64,000 nt of DNA from Streptomyces sp. Tue6028 (GCF_002300165.1 NZ_MLCE01000026.1:295674-359673); one strand, 5' to 3'. Shown: positions 25,353-35,355, counted from the first letter of the stretch. Notes: generated by a model not told the origin, from the letters alone. Numbers and translations: made by a program.

Positions 25353-25985
25353 ATGGAGTCCCAGGTGCGTGGCGGGACCAGATGGAAGCGGTTCGCGGTC
25401 GTGATGGTGCCCAGCGTGGCCGCCACGGCAGCGATAGGTGTCGCCCTCGCGCAGGGTGCTCTCGCCGCGTCGTTCAGCGTTTCCGGTCAGTCGTTCAAGG
25501 TGACGGCGGACCGACTCGACGGTACGGGCTTCTCGCAGTACGGAGCCATCGACTCGGGCTACACCCTGGACGGCAAGAAGACGGCTCACCCCGTCGCCGT
25601 CTCGGCGTTCAAGTCCGCGACGATCAAGGGCATGTGCCAGTCCGTGGTCACCCCGGACATCCCGCTGCTCGGGTCCGTCAGCCTCGTGCTCAAGGCCGGC
25701 GGTGGCGACACCCCGGTCGAGGCCGAGAACCTGTACATCGACGTCGAGGACCTCGAGGCCAACGCGACCTTCCGCGGCATCGACATCGGTGTTGCGGCCA
25801 AGGACGCCAGCAAGGGTCCGGGCATCGCCAAGGGCGACACGGCGAACCCCTACGGCTTCGCTCAGCAGGCCGACTCGGCCACGCTGACCGACGTCAAGCA
25901 GACGGCGTGGGCGACCACCGCCGGCACGTTCAAGCTCAGCGGCCTGAAGATGTCGCTGTCCAAGGGCGTCAAGGAGTGCTACTAG
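25353..25985 (+). CDS. DUF6230-family exported protein
   Basis: The 210-residue protein has a basic head (GGTRWKRFAVVMVPSVAATAAIGVALAQGALAASF cut after ALAA), so it is exported or membrane-tethered. The mature part is beta-rich (SGQSFKVTADRLDGTGFSQYG, PVEAENLYIDVEDLEANATF). ATG at 25353 has GAAGGAGGAAAT. Older annotations call homologues cholesterol esterase; no Ser-His-Asp esterase motif (GxSxG) is seen, so I do not accept that. It precedes DUF6114 and the Ser-rich protein, with a hairpin between. Confidence 0.85.
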   Translation: MESQVRGGTRWKRFAVVMVPSVAATAAIGVALAQGALAASFSVSGQSFKVTADRLDGTGFSQYGAIDSGYTLDGKKTAHPVAVSAFKSATIKGMCQSVVTPDIPLLGSVSLVLKAGGGDTPVEAENLYIDVEDLEANATFRGIDIGVAAKDASKGPGIAKGDTANPYGFAQQADSATLTDVKQTAWATTAGTFKLSGLKMSLSKGVKECY

Positions 25986-25994
25986 GCACTCCCT

Positions 25995-26032
25995 GGGGCG
26001 GGTGAGGAGGCTCCGGCAGCCTCGCCCGCCCC
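25995..26032 (+). terminator. Hairpin between DUF6230 and DUF6114
   Basis: GGGGCGGG-t-GAGG.. pairs with CCTC-g-CCCGCCCC around CCGGC, 9 bases past the DUF6230 stop. It is probably an attenuating terminator inside the cluster, since DUF6114 follows on the same strand. Confidence 0.65.
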
Positions 26033-26104
26033 GCTCCGCACCGCCGTACGCGGACCACTCACGCGTACTTCTCACAGCAAAGCTGTTCCAGGGAGCTGTT
26101 TTCC

Positions 26105-26674
26105 ATGAGCGCCGAGACCCCTGCCGCGCCCGGACACAACGAGCACTACCTCCGGGTCTTCCGGCGGAACTTCCGTACCTGGAGGGGCGACCGTCCCTTC
26201 TGGGCCGGCCTGTTCGTCCTGCTCGGCGGTTTCCCGATCGCCTACTTCCCGTACGCGAACCTCCAGATCGGTCACCTGACGCTCGCGATGGCGACCACCG
26301 CCGGCGCGGGCTCCCTGATCATCGGCGTTCTGCTCGTCGTGCTGGGCATCAGCCTCTGGTTCCAGAAGCACGTCCGCACCTTCGCTGGTGTGGCGGCGAT
26401 CCTGCTGGCCCTGGTGTCCATCCCGGTGGCCAACCTGGGCGGCTTCCTGATCGGCTTCCTGCTCGCCATGATCGGCGGCGCGATGGCGGTCTCCTGGGCC
26501 CCGGCCGCACCTCCCGCCGAGGAGCGGCCCGCGTCGGCCTCCCTCGCCAAGGGGGACGGCCCGGAGGGCGTAAACGCCGAGCCCGCGATCGCCGCGAACG
26601 GTGTGGGTGAGCCGAACGATCTGTCAGGAACGAGCCCGACCAACGGGGCGAACGGGAGGCACAGTGCCGGCTGA
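26105..26674 (+). CDS. DUF6114-family membrane protein
   Basis: The 189-residue protein has four hydrophobic segments (FWAGLFVLLGGFPIAYFPYA, AMATTAGAGSLIIGVLLVVLGISLW, TFAGVAAILLALVSIPVANLGGFLIGFLLAMIGGAMAVSW) and a 60-residue polar, cytoplasm-type tail. DUF6114 is almost always found next to DUF6230 in streptomycetes, from my recollection. GGGAG lies 9 bases before the ATG. The end overlaps the start of the next gene by 11 bases. Confidence 0.87.
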   Translation: MSAETPAAPGHNEHYLRVFRRNFRTWRGDRPFWAGLFVLLGGFPIAYFPYANLQIGHLTLAMATTAGAGSLIIGVLLVVLGISLWFQKHVRTFAGVAAILLALVSIPVANLGGFLIGFLLAMIGGAMAVSWAPAAPPAEERPASASLAKGDGPEGVNAEPAIAANGVGEPNDLSGTSPTNGANGRHSAG

Positions 26675-27968
26675 CGAGGTGACCCACGGGACTGAGGTGG
26701 ACGAGTCCCGTGTGAGAACCGGGCCGCGCCACGCGGCCCCAAGGAAGCCGCTGTTCACCAGGTTCCACATGCCGGCCGGCAAGGCGATCGCCCTGGCGGC
26801 CATGCCCACGGCTGTCCTCATGGGAATGGGCCTCACCCCCACGCTGGCCCAGGCCGAGGACCACCCGACCGCGAAGAGCCTGACGGCCGACGAGTACCAG
26901 AAGTGCGTCGAGGCCGTGACGGGCTCCGAGGACGGCAAGGACGCGTCGGACACGGCGTCGCCCTCCGCCTCGCCGAGCGCGAGCGAGTCCGCGGACAAGG
27001 CCACACCGAAGCCCTCGTCGAGCTCGGACTCCTCGGACAAGACCTCTTCGTCGGATTCAGGTTCCGACGACAAGGCCGAGCCGACGCCGTCCGCCTCCTC
27101 GTCCTCCGCGAGCACCTCGCAGAACTCCTCGGACGGAGCCGCGTCCACGCCGGCCCCGTCCGCGTCCGAGAGCAGCAAGAACCCGCTCGACCCGCTGGGT
27201 GTCGGCGACGCCCTCAAGGACCTCCTCACGCCCGACGACACGGCGAGCCCCACCCCCACGCCGTCCGCGTCGGCGAGCGCGAGCAAGGACTCCTCCGCGT
27301 CGGACGACAAGAGCGTCTCGGACACCGTCAAGGACACGACCGACAAGGTCACCAAGACGGTCGAGGACACCGTGAAGGACACCACCGACACGGCCTCCAA
27401 GGCGGCTTCGGACGCCACGGAGAAGGTCCAGGAGGCCGCCGACGCGGCGACCGCCTCGCCCAGCCCGTCCGCGAGCGAGAGCACCGACGCCTCGGACTGC
27501 CCGGTCGCGACCGACGACGAGGGCGGTGTCGACAACCCGGTGGCCCTGCCGGACGACCCCTGGTACCTGAACGCCAGTTCGCTGCTGCTCAAGGGTGCCG
27601 ACTACAAGGGCATCGTCAAGGTGAAGACGGCCAACGGCAGCACCAAGAGGGTCCTGAAGTACGTCATCTCCGACGGCACGGACATCGGGGACCTGCACCA
27701 GACGGTGAACGACAAGCAGTCCGGCAAGACCTACCACGTGCAGGCCGCCAAGGGCTCGACGTCCACCATCCGCGACGGCAAGACGATCATGTACACGGAG
27801 AGCATCTCCGGCAACCTGCTCGGTCTGATCCCGATCACGTTCGACCCGGACAACCCGCCGCCGCTGAACATCCCGCTCATCTACTTCACCAAGGTGAAGG
27901 TCGTGCAGGCGGGTCAGTTCGGCGGCACGCTGACCGTGCCGGGGTTGCACCAGTACACGACCGACTGA
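26664..27968 (+). CDS. Exported Ser/Thr/Asp-rich envelope protein with C-terminal beta domain
   Basis: The 434-residue protein starts at GTG 26664 (GGGAGG 4 bases upstream) inside the end of DUF6114. A basic stretch and hydrophobic helix (KAIALAAMPTAVLMGMGLTPTLAQAEDH) form a signal peptide. Residues from about 95 to 275 are low complexity (Ser, Asp, Ala, Thr, Pro, Lys), probably a flexible wall-spanning linker. The last 145 residues (DPWYLNASSLLLKGADYKGIVKV ... KTYHVQAAKGSTSTIRDGKTIMYTE) are beta-rich and resemble the DUF6230 style. No LPXTG anchor is visible. Function unknown. Confidence 0.83.
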   Translation: MPADEVTHGTEVDESRVRTGPRHAAPRKPLFTRFHMPAGKAIALAAMPTAVLMGMGLTPTLAQAEDHPTAKSLTADEYQKCVEAVTGSEDGKDASDTASPSASPSASESADKATPKPSSSSDSSDKTSSSDSGSDDKAEPTPSASSSSASTSQNSSDGAASTPAPSASESSKNPLDPLGVGDALKDLLTPDDTASPTPTPSASASASKDSSASDDKSVSDTVKDTTDKVTKTVEDTVKDTTDTASKAASDATEKVQEAADAATASPSPSASESTDASDCPVATDDEGGVDNPVALPDDPWYLNASSLLLKGADYKGIVKVKTANGSTKRVLKYVISDGTDIGDLHQTVNDKQSGKTYHVQAAKGSTSTIRDGKTIMYTESISGNLLGLIPITFDPDNPPPLNIPLIYFTKVKVVQAGQFGGTLTVPGLHQYTTD

Positions 27969-28004
27969 GCGCCGCCGAGAGCCTTTCCGGGAGCCGCAGA
28001 AGAC

Positions 28005-28041
28005 GCTGAGGGCGCCCCCTGGCACAGGGGGCGCCCTCAGC
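28005..28041. terminator. Strong bidirectional terminator
   Basis: Perfect 17-base arms beginning GCTGAGGGCGCCCCCTG, loop GCA, 37 bases past the secreted-protein stop and 20 bases past the pyk stop on the opposite strand. It ends both convergent units. Confidence 0.9.
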
Positions 28042-28060
28042 GGCGTACGGGGCCCGGCGG

Positions 28061-29494
28061 TCAGCCGTGGTGGCCGCTCTCGCCCAGGTGGTGCACCCGG
28101 ACCATGTTGGTGGTGCCGGGGACGCCGGGCGGCGAGCCGGCGGTCATCACGACGATGTCGCCGTCGTTGAACCGCTTGAGCTGCTGCAGCTGCTGGTCCA
28201 CGAGGTCGACCATCTCGTCGGTGCTCTGCACGAACGGCACGATGTGCGACTCGACGCCCCAGCTCAGCGTGAGCTGGTTGCGGGTGCCCTCGTCCGTGGT
28301 GAAGGCGAGGATGGGCTGGGCCGCGCGGTAGCGGGACAGCCGGCGGGCCGTGTCACCGGACTTGGTGAAGGCCACCAGGCCCTTGCCGCCGAGGAAGTCC
28401 GCGATCTCGCACGCGGCACGGGCGACCGAACCACCCTGCGTGCGCGGCTTCTTGCCCGGCACGAGCGGCTGGAGGCCCTTGGACAGGAGCTCCTGCTCGG
28501 CCGCGACGACGATCTTCGACATCGTCTTCACGGTCTCGATCGGGTACGCGCCCACGCTCGACTCCGCCGACAGCATGACCGCGTCCGCGCCGTCCAGGAT
28601 CGCGTTGGCCACGTCGGATGCCTCGGCGCGCGTCGGACGCGAGTTGGTGATCATCGACTCCATCATCTGGGTCGCGACGATCACCGGCTTGGCGTTGCGG
28701 CGGCACATCTCCACGAGGCGCTTCTGCACCATCGGGACCTTCTCCAGCGGGTACTCCACCGCCAGGTCGCCACGGGCCACCATCACCGCGTCGAACGCGG
28801 CGACGACGCCCTCCATGTTCTCGACCGCCTGCGGCTTCTCCACCTTGGCGATGACGGGGACCCGGCGGCCCTCCTCGTCCATCACCTTGTGGACGTCGTT
28901 GACGTCGTTGGCGTCGCGCACGAAGGACAGGGCCACCATGTCGCAGCCCATCCGCAGCGCGAAGCGCAGGTCCTCGACGTCCTTCTCGGACAGCGCCGGC
29001 ACGTTCACGGCCGCGCCGGGCAGGTTGATGCCCTTGTGGTCCGAGATCACGCCGCCTTCGATGACGACCGTCTTGACCCGGGTGCCGTCGACCTCGACGA
29101 CCCGCAGCTCGACGTTGCCGTCGTTGATGAGGACCTGGTCGCCCTTGGACACGTCGCCGGGCAGGCCCTTGTAGGTCGTGCCGCAGATGTGCTTGTCGCC
29201 GGGCACGTCCTCGACGGTGATGGTGAACTCGTCACCACGCTCCAGCTCGACGGGACCCTCGGCGAAGGTCTCCAGCCGGATCTTCGGGCCCTGGAGGTCG
29301 GCGAGGACCCCGATGGCCTTGCCGGTCTCGGCCGAGGCGGCCCGGACGCGGTCGTACCGCCCCTGGTGCTCCTCGTGCGTGCCGTGGCTGAAGTTGAAGC
29401 GGGCCACATTCATGCCGGCTTCGATCAGCGCGACCAGCTTCTCTTGGGAGTCGACCGCGGGGCCGAGAGTACAGACGATTTTCGAACGGCGCAT
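28061..29494 (-). CDS. pyk: Pyruvate kinase
   Basis: The 477-residue enzyme makes pyruvate and ATP from phosphoenolpyruvate and ADP. It carries MRRSKIVCTLGPAVDS at the start, the substrate loop NVARFNFSHGTHEEH, the signature VARGDLAVEYPLEKVP, and AVMLSAESSVGAYP. Length and ends are complete. It follows a leaderless-type start: the -10-like TAGGAT ends 6 bases before the ATG. A 12-base perfect palindrome lies about 28 bases upstream. It is located next to ackA-pta and near pfkA, forming a carbon-overflow region. Confidence 0.97.
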   Translation of the reverse strand: MRRSKIVCTLGPAVDSQEKLVALIEAGMNVARFNFSHGTHEEHQGRYDRVRAASAETGKAIGVLADLQGPKIRLETFAEGPVELERGDEFTITVEDVPGDKHICGTTYKGLPGDVSKGDQVLINDGNVELRVVEVDGTRVKTVVIEGGVISDHKGINLPGAAVNVPALSEKDVEDLRFALRMGCDMVALSFVRDANDVNDVHKVMDEEGRRVPVIAKVEKPQAVENMEGVVAAFDAVMVARGDLAVEYPLEKVPMVQKRLVEMCRRNAKPVIVATQMMESMITNSRPTRAEASDVANAILDGADAVMLSAESSVGAYPIETVKTMSKIVVAAEQELLSKGLQPLVPGKKPRTQGGSVARAACEIADFLGGKGLVAFTKSGDTARRLSRYRAAQPILAFTTDEGTRNQLTLSWGVESHIVPFVQSTDEMVDLVDQQLQQLKRFNDGDIVVMTAGSPPGVPGTTNMVRVHHLGESGHHG

Positions 29495-29522
29495 GGGGCG
29501 ATCCTATCGGTTTGTTTCGCTA

Positions 29523-29534
29523 CGGAATATTCCG
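29523..29534. promoter_or_regulatory. Perfect palindrome at the pyk promoter
   Basis: CGGAATATTCCG lies 28-40 bases upstream of pyk, where the -35 is expected if TAGGAT is the -10. It is AT-rich compared with surroundings and is a candidate operator. Confidence 0.5.
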
Positions 29535-29567
29535 TCTGGCGGAAGATACAAATGGGCGGACGGCCGC

Positions 29568-30863
29568 TCAGGCGTTGCTCTCTCCGAGTCCGGCGCCGCT
29601 CCCACTGCTCTCTCCGACCAGCGCATACGTCTGTGTGGCGATCTCCAGTTCCTCGTCCGTCGGCACCACGGCGACGGCGACCCGCGCGTCCCGCGGCGAG
29701 ATGAGCCGCGGCTCACCGCCGCGGACCGCGTTCAGATCGCCGTCGACCACGAGGCCCAGCTGCTCCAGCCCGGCGACGGCCGCCTCGCGCACCGGCGCGG
29801 CGTTCTCGCCGACCCCGGCGGTGAAGGCGACGGCGTCCACCCGGCCGAGGACCGCGTAGTAGGCGCCGATGTACTTCTTCAGGCGGTGGATGTAGATGTC
29901 GAAGGCGAGGCGGGCCTGCTCGTCGCCCTCGTCGACGCGGCGGCGTATCTCCCGCATGTCGTTGTCGCCGCACAGTCCGATCAGACCGCTCCGCTTGTTG
30001 AGAAGAGTGTCGATCTCGTCCGTGGACATCCCGCCAACACGCTGCAAATGGAAGATGACGGCCGGATCCACGTCACCGGAGCGCGTACCCATCACGAGCC
30101 CCTCCAGCGGCGTGAGCCCCATGGAGGTGTCGACGCACCTGCCGCCCCGCACGGCCGACGCGGAAGCGCCGTTGCCCAGGTGCAGCACGATGACGTTCAC
30201 GTCCTCGGGCGCCTTGCCGAGCAGCCTCGCGGTCTCGCGGGACACGTACGCGTGCGAGGTCCCGTGGAAGCCGTAGCGGCGGATGCGGTGCTCGTCGGCG
30301 GTCCGCACGTCGATCGCGTAGCGCGCCGCCGACTCCGGCATCGTCGTGTGGAACGCGGTGTCGAAGACGGCGACCTGGGGCAGGTCCGGGCGCAGCGCCA
30401 TGGCGGTGCGGATGCCGGTGAGGTTCGCCGGATTGTGCAGCGGCGCCACCGGGATGAGCCGCTCGATCTCCGCGAGCACGGCGTCATCGATGACCGTCGG
30501 CTCGGTGAACCGCTGCCCGCCGTGCACCACCCGGTGGCCGATCGCGGCCAGCTCGGCGGAGTCCAGGCCGAGCCCGTCCGCGGCCAGCTCCGCTGCGACG
30601 GCCTTCAGCGCGGCGTCGTGGTCGGCGATGGGGCCGACCTGCTCGCGGGTCCGGCCGCCGGTCAGCGGAGTGTGCTTGAGCCGGGAGGTCTCCTCGCCGA
30701 TCCGCTCCACCAGGCCGACCGCCAGCCGTGAGCTGTCGCGCATGTCGAGCAGCTGGTACTTCACCGACGAGGAGCCGGAGTTGAGGACGAGGACGCGCGA
30801 GGCACGGGTGGCCGGGCGCGGCCCGCCGGACGCGGCGGTCGTGGGCGACGGATGGGAGCTCAC
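29568..30863 (-). CDS. ackA: Acetate kinase
   Basis: The 431-residue enzyme interconverts acetyl phosphate and acetate with ATP. Motifs are VLVLNSGSSSVKYQLLDM, HRVVHGGQRF, PLHNPANLTGI, DTAFHTTMPE, YGFHGTSHAYVS and LHLGNGAS. The GTG start overlaps the pta stop (GTGA), so translation is coupled. The first 22 residues are a low-complexity extension (VSSHPSPTTAASGGPRPATR), common in actinomycetes. Confidence 0.97.
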   Translation of the reverse strand: MSSHPSPTTAASGGPRPATRASRVLVLNSGSSSVKYQLLDMRDSSRLAVGLVERIGEETSRLKHTPLTGGRTREQVGPIADHDAALKAVAAELAADGLGLDSAELAAIGHRVVHGGQRFTEPTVIDDAVLAEIERLIPVAPLHNPANLTGIRTAMALRPDLPQVAVFDTAFHTTMPESAARYAIDVRTADEHRIRRYGFHGTSHAYVSRETARLLGKAPEDVNVIVLHLGNGASASAVRGGRCVDTSMGLTPLEGLVMGTRSGDVDPAVIFHLQRVGGMSTDEIDTLLNKRSGLIGLCGDNDMREIRRRVDEGDEQARLAFDIYIHRLKKYIGAYYAVLGRVDAVAFTAGVGENAAPVREAAVAGLEQLGLVVDGDLNAVRGGEPRLISPRDARVAVAVVPTDEELEIATQTYALVGESSGSGAGLGESNA

Positions 30864-32950
30864 TGCTGGGAAGCCTTCTGGTCGGGGGTCTGGGCCTGGA
30901 TCGCCGTGATGGCGACGGTGTTGACGATGTCCTGGACGAGCGCGCCGCGGGAGAGGTCGTTGACGGGCTTGCGCAGCCCCTGGAGGACCGGCCCGACGGC
31001 GATCGCGCCGGCCGAGCGCTGCACGGCCTTGTAGGTGTTGTTGCCGGTGTTGAGGTCCGGGAAGATCAGCACGGACGCCTGCCCGGCGACCTCCGACTCC
31101 GGCAGCTTCGTCGCGGCGACCGACGGCTCGACGGCGGCGTCGTACTGGATCGGCCCCTCGACGCTCAGATCGGCGCGGCGCAGCCGCACCAGCTCGGTCG
31201 CCTCGCGCACCTTGTCGACGTCGGCGCCGGAGCCGGACGTGCCCGTCGAGTACGACAGCATCGCGATCCTCGGCTCCACACCGAACTGCTCGGCGGTGGC
31301 CGCCGACTGGATGGCGATGTCGCTGAGCTGCTCGGCGTTCGGGTCGGGGTTCACCGCGCAGTCCCCGTAGACCAGGACCTTGTCGGCGAGACACATGAAG
31401 AAGACCGACGACACGATCTTGGAGTCCGCCTTGGTCTTGATGATCTCGAAGGCGGGCCGGATGGTGGCGGCCGTGGAGTGCACCGAGCCGGAGACCATGC
31501 CGTCGGCGAGACCCTCCTCGACCATCAGCGTGCCGAAGTAGTTCACGTCGGCGACCACGTCGTGCGCCAGCTCCACGGTGACGCCCTTGTGGGCCCGCAG
31601 CCGGGCGTACTTCATCGCGAAGACGTCCCGCAGCTCGGAGGTCTGCGGATCGACGATCTGGCATCCGCCGAGGTCGATGCCGAGGTCGGCGGCCTTCTTG
31701 CGGATCTGGTCGACGGGCCCGAGCAGCGTCAGGTCGCACACGCCGCGGCGCAGCAGCACCTCGGCGGCGTGCAGCACGCGCTCCTCGGTGCCCTCGGGGA
31801 GGACGACGCGCCGCTTGTCGGAGCGGGCCTGCTCCAGCAGCTTGTGCTCGAACATCATCGGCGTGAGCCGGTCGCTGCTCGGGGCGGAGACCCGCTTCAG
31901 CAGGTCGCTCGTGTCCACGTACCGCTCGAAGAGGCCGAGCGCGGTCTCCGCCTTGCGGGGCGTGGCGGCGTTCAGCTTCCCCTCCAGGGAGAAGAGCTCC
32001 GCCGCGGTCGGGAAGGAGGTCCCGGCCACCGAGACGACCGGGGTGCCCGGCGCGAGACGCGCCGCCAGGGTGAGGATCTCGTCGCTGGGCCGCTCGTTCA
32101 GGGTGAGCAGCACGCCGGCTATCGGGGGAGTGCCGGCGCTGTGCGCGGCGAGCGAGCCGACGACGAGGTCGGCGCGGTCCCCCGGGGTGACCACGAGGCA
32201 GCCCGGGGTCAGGGCGCGCAGGAAGTTCGGCAGCATCGCGCCGCCGAAGACGAAGTCGAGCGCGTCGCGGGCCAGCCCGGCGTCGTCGCCGAGGAGCACC
32301 TTGCCGCCGAGGGCATGGGTGATCTGTGCGACGGTGGGCGCGGAGAGCGCGGGCTCGTCGGGCAGCACGTAACAGGGCACGGGCAGGCGGGAGTCGAGCC
32401 GTTCGAGGATCTCGGCGCGGTCCTCGGGCGCCACCCGGTTCACGACCATGGCGAGCACGTCGCAGCCCAGCCCGTCGTAGGCGCGGTAGGCGTTGCGCGT
32501 CTCGGCGCGCACCGACTCGGCGTTCTGCCCGCGACCGCCGACGACCGGGATCACGGAGGCGGCGAACTCGTTGGCGAGCCGCGCGTTCAGGGCCAGCTCG
32601 TCGGGGAGCTGGGTGGCGGCGAAGTCGGTGCCGAGGACGAGGACGACGTCGTACTCGCGGGCGACGCTGTGGAAACGGTCGACGAGCGTCGACACCAGTT
32701 CGTCGGTGCCCTGCTCGGCCTGGAGCGCGGACGCCTCGTGGTAGTCCATGCCGTACACCGTCGCCGGGTCCTGGGACAGCCGGTAGCGGGAGCGCAGCAG
32801 CTCGAAGAGCCGGTCCGGACCGTCGTGCACAAGCGGACGGAACACCCCCACCCGGTCGACCTGGCGGGTCAGGATCTCCATGACCCCCAGCTCGACGACC
32901 TGGCGGCCGTCACCGCGGTCGATTCCGGTCACGTACACGCTGCGCGTCAC
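30860..32950 (-). CDS. pta: Phosphate acetyltransferase, long form
   Basis: The 696-residue enzyme makes acetyl phosphate from acetyl-CoA. The N-terminal half is the BioD/P-loop-like and DRTGG regulatory part (VTGIDRG then DDAGLARDALDFVFGGAMLPNFL and LVVTPGDRADLVVGSL). The C-terminal 330 residues are the catalytic PTA_PTB domain (KRRVVLPEGTEERVLHAAEVLLRRG, GLADGMVSGSVHSTAATIRPA, GTSGSGADVDKVREAT). GTG 32950 has ACGGAG upstream; the frame is open to 33082. The operon is pta-ackA, divergent from pfkA. Confidence 0.96.
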   Translation of the reverse strand: MTRSVYVTGIDRGDGRQVVELGVMEILTRQVDRVGVFRPLVHDGPDRLFELLRSRYRLSQDPATVYGMDYHEASALQAEQGTDELVSTLVDRFHSVAREYDVVLVLGTDFAATQLPDELALNARLANEFAASVIPVVGGRGQNAESVRAETRNAYRAYDGLGCDVLAMVVNRVAPEDRAEILERLDSRLPVPCYVLPDEPALSAPTVAQITHALGGKVLLGDDAGLARDALDFVFGGAMLPNFLRALTPGCLVVTPGDRADLVVGSLAAHSAGTPPIAGVLLTLNERPSDEILTLAARLAPGTPVVSVAGTSFPTAAELFSLEGKLNAATPRKAETALGLFERYVDTSDLLKRVSAPSSDRLTPMMFEHKLLEQARSDKRRVVLPEGTEERVLHAAEVLLRRGVCDLTLLGPVDQIRKKAADLGIDLGGCQIVDPQTSELRDVFAMKYARLRAHKGVTVELAHDVVADVNYFGTLMVEEGLADGMVSGSVHSTAATIRPAFEIIKTKADSKIVSSVFFMCLADKVLVYGDCAVNPDPNAEQLSDIAIQSAATAEQFGVEPRIAMLSYSTGTSGSGADVDKVREATELVRLRRADLSVEGPIQYDAAVEPSVAATKLPESEVAGQASVLIFPDLNTGNNTYKAVQRSAGAIAVGPVLQGLRKPVNDLSRGALVQDIVNTVAITAIQAQTPDQKASQQ

Positions 32951-33075
32951 GCGTGCTCTCCGTTTCATCCCGATCGTGCACTTCGGGGCGTCGTGGTCTT
33001 CGCGGTCTGTACTCTTCGCGACCCTGCCCGCTTTATGGCGCGGAAAAATGGCCCGCTGAGGTGAGCAGAACCCTC

Positions 33076-33104
33076 TTGACAATACCCCCGCGGCTGGATA
33101 AGGC
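33076..33104 (+). promoter_or_regulatory. Candidate promoter of pfkA
   Basis: TTGACA at 33076-33081 and TAAGGC at 33099-33104, 17 bases apart, a plausible vegetative promoter 130 bases before pfkA, in the 279-base divergent gap with pta. The long leader shows no obvious structure. Confidence 0.5.
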
Positions 33105-33229
33105 GCCCGCCGGACCCGAGGTCACGAGGTGCAGACCAGGATGCACAGGACGGAAGCGACGCTGCCGGGGAGCCGTGAAACAATCGGATCGGCTCACCGG
33201 CATCAACAGCGAGCAGGAGACACAGCACG

Positions 33230-34255
<1,026 letters not shown>

Positions 34256-34262
34256 TCGCCCC

Positions 34263-34325
34263 GGAGCCCGGAGCCCGGAGCCCGGAGCCCGGAGCCCGGA
34301 GCCCGGAGCCCGGAGCCCGGAGCCG
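34263..34325. repeat. Eight tandem copies of GGAGCCC
   Basis: Copies begin every 7 bases from 34263 to 34312, plus a partial ninth. A further duplicated block GGAGCCGGGCATC follows twice (34319-34351). It lies between pfkA and the XRE gene and is not coding. Confidence 0.95.
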
Positions 34326-34458
34326 GGCATCGGGGCCCGGAGCCGGGCATCAGGGCCGTGGGCCGGATGTCGGACGGTCGCGGCTCCGCTGGGCGCGGCA
34401 CTGCCGCGACTCCGGCGGGCCCGGTGCTGTCACGGTCACGGGGCGGCGGGCGCGTGCG

Positions 34459-35166
34459 TCAGTCGGTGGTGCTCTGGACCATCGTCCAGAAACGATCGAC
34501 GATCCGGTCGAGGAAGTCGCGTCCCGACTCGCTGGAGTCGGCCGCGGCCGAACCACCGCCCCAGCTCAGTGTGGCGACCATCTGCCCCTGATAGTCCATG
34601 TGCATCTTCTCCAGGACGACCTCCAGGAGATGCCGGTCCAGCGGCACCATCTTCCCGACCGGTCGCACATAGGCCTGCCAGCGCGTCGTCATGGCACTGC
34701 GCAGCAGGTCCGCGAGCTTTTCGTCGCGCCCCGTCACGGTGATGAAGTCGGGCAGCGACAGTTCGAGGATGTCGGCGAGCGCGGTCGACTGCCGCTCGTT
34801 GCCGCGCCACGCGTCGGACTCCTCCATCCGCTGGTACGCGAGGAGTTCCAGACCGGCCGCGCGGGCCACGTCCTCCTGCGCCAGCCCCCGTGCGACCCGG
34901 TGCTCGCGCAGGGTGCGCGGCGCCCCGATGAGTTCGCCCGGTGAGCACCACAGCACCCCCGCGAGCGCGGTGAGTTCGGGCGAGCTCGGGACGGCGATCC
35001 CGCGCTCCCAGGCCGTGACCAGGTCCGGAGTGACGTACGGCAGTCCGTACGAGGCCCGCATGCCGTAGGCGACGTGCTCGGGCCCCATGCCGAGCGCAGC
35101 CCGCAGTCTGCGGGCGGCGGGGGCGTTGAAGGGCGGGGTGGGCTGATGGGCTTGCGGTAGCTGCAC
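34459..35166 (-). CDS. Regulator with two tandem XRE-like helix-turn-helix domains
   Basis: The 235-residue protein has a first helix-turn-helix-like segment (AARRLRAALGMGPEHVAYGMRASYGLPYVTPDLVTAWERG) and a second (LREHRVARGLAQEDVARAAGLELLAYQRMEESDAWRG). The C-terminal 90 residues are unknown. GTG 35166 or 35172 start; CATACT ends a few bases before, so a leaderless mRNA is likely. It diverges from the NB-ARC gene at 35414, and such regulators often control adjacent defence or signalling genes. Confidence 0.8.
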   Translation of the reverse strand: MQLPQAHQPTPPFNAPAARRLRAALGMGPEHVAYGMRASYGLPYVTPDLVTAWERGIAVPSSPELTALAGVLWCSPGELIGAPRTLREHRVARGLAQEDVARAAGLELLAYQRMEESDAWRGNERQSTALADILELSLPDFITVTGRDEKLADLLRSAMTTRWQAYVRPVGKMVPLDRHLLEVVLEKMHMDYQGQMVATLSWGGGSAAADSSESGRDFLDRIVDRFWTMVQSTTD

Positions 35167-35314
35167 GCGCACAAAGTATGGGTACGGTGCAGCGGTGACT
35201 ACGGGCTGTTCGGCCACAATCACGGATTGTAGGAACATACGGTTCCGGCCGTCGTCGGGACGGCTGAAGGCCACCCGCGCCGCCTCGGCGGTTCCGTCGT
35301 GGCGCGCTCCATAC

Positions 35315-35355
35315 GGTATCGCCAAGTCGCCTGTCCAGCGCGGGTGTTGGGTCGG
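35315..35355 (+). promoter_or_regulatory. Conserved element A upstream of the first NB-ARC gene
   Basis: Begins GGTATC, then GCCAAGTCGCCTG and CCAG, then GTGTTGG, ending TCGG. Nearly the same series occurs at 43774-43816 upstream of the membrane gene of the second locus. The 13-base core is identical. It lies 58-99 bases before the ATG at 35414. Confidence 0.7.

Noticed and set aside
25353..25985. Cholesterol esterase
   Set aside because: Name used for homologues, but no GxSxG nucleophile or hydrolase motif is visible.
29568..31739. Single 723-codon minus-strand frame
   Set aside because: The real gene is ackA, starting at GTG 30863. The upstream part lies in another frame of pta.
34263..34325. 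Heptamer array as a CRISPR or integration site
   Set aside because: No spacers, no integrase, no tRNA; it is a simple tandem repeat.
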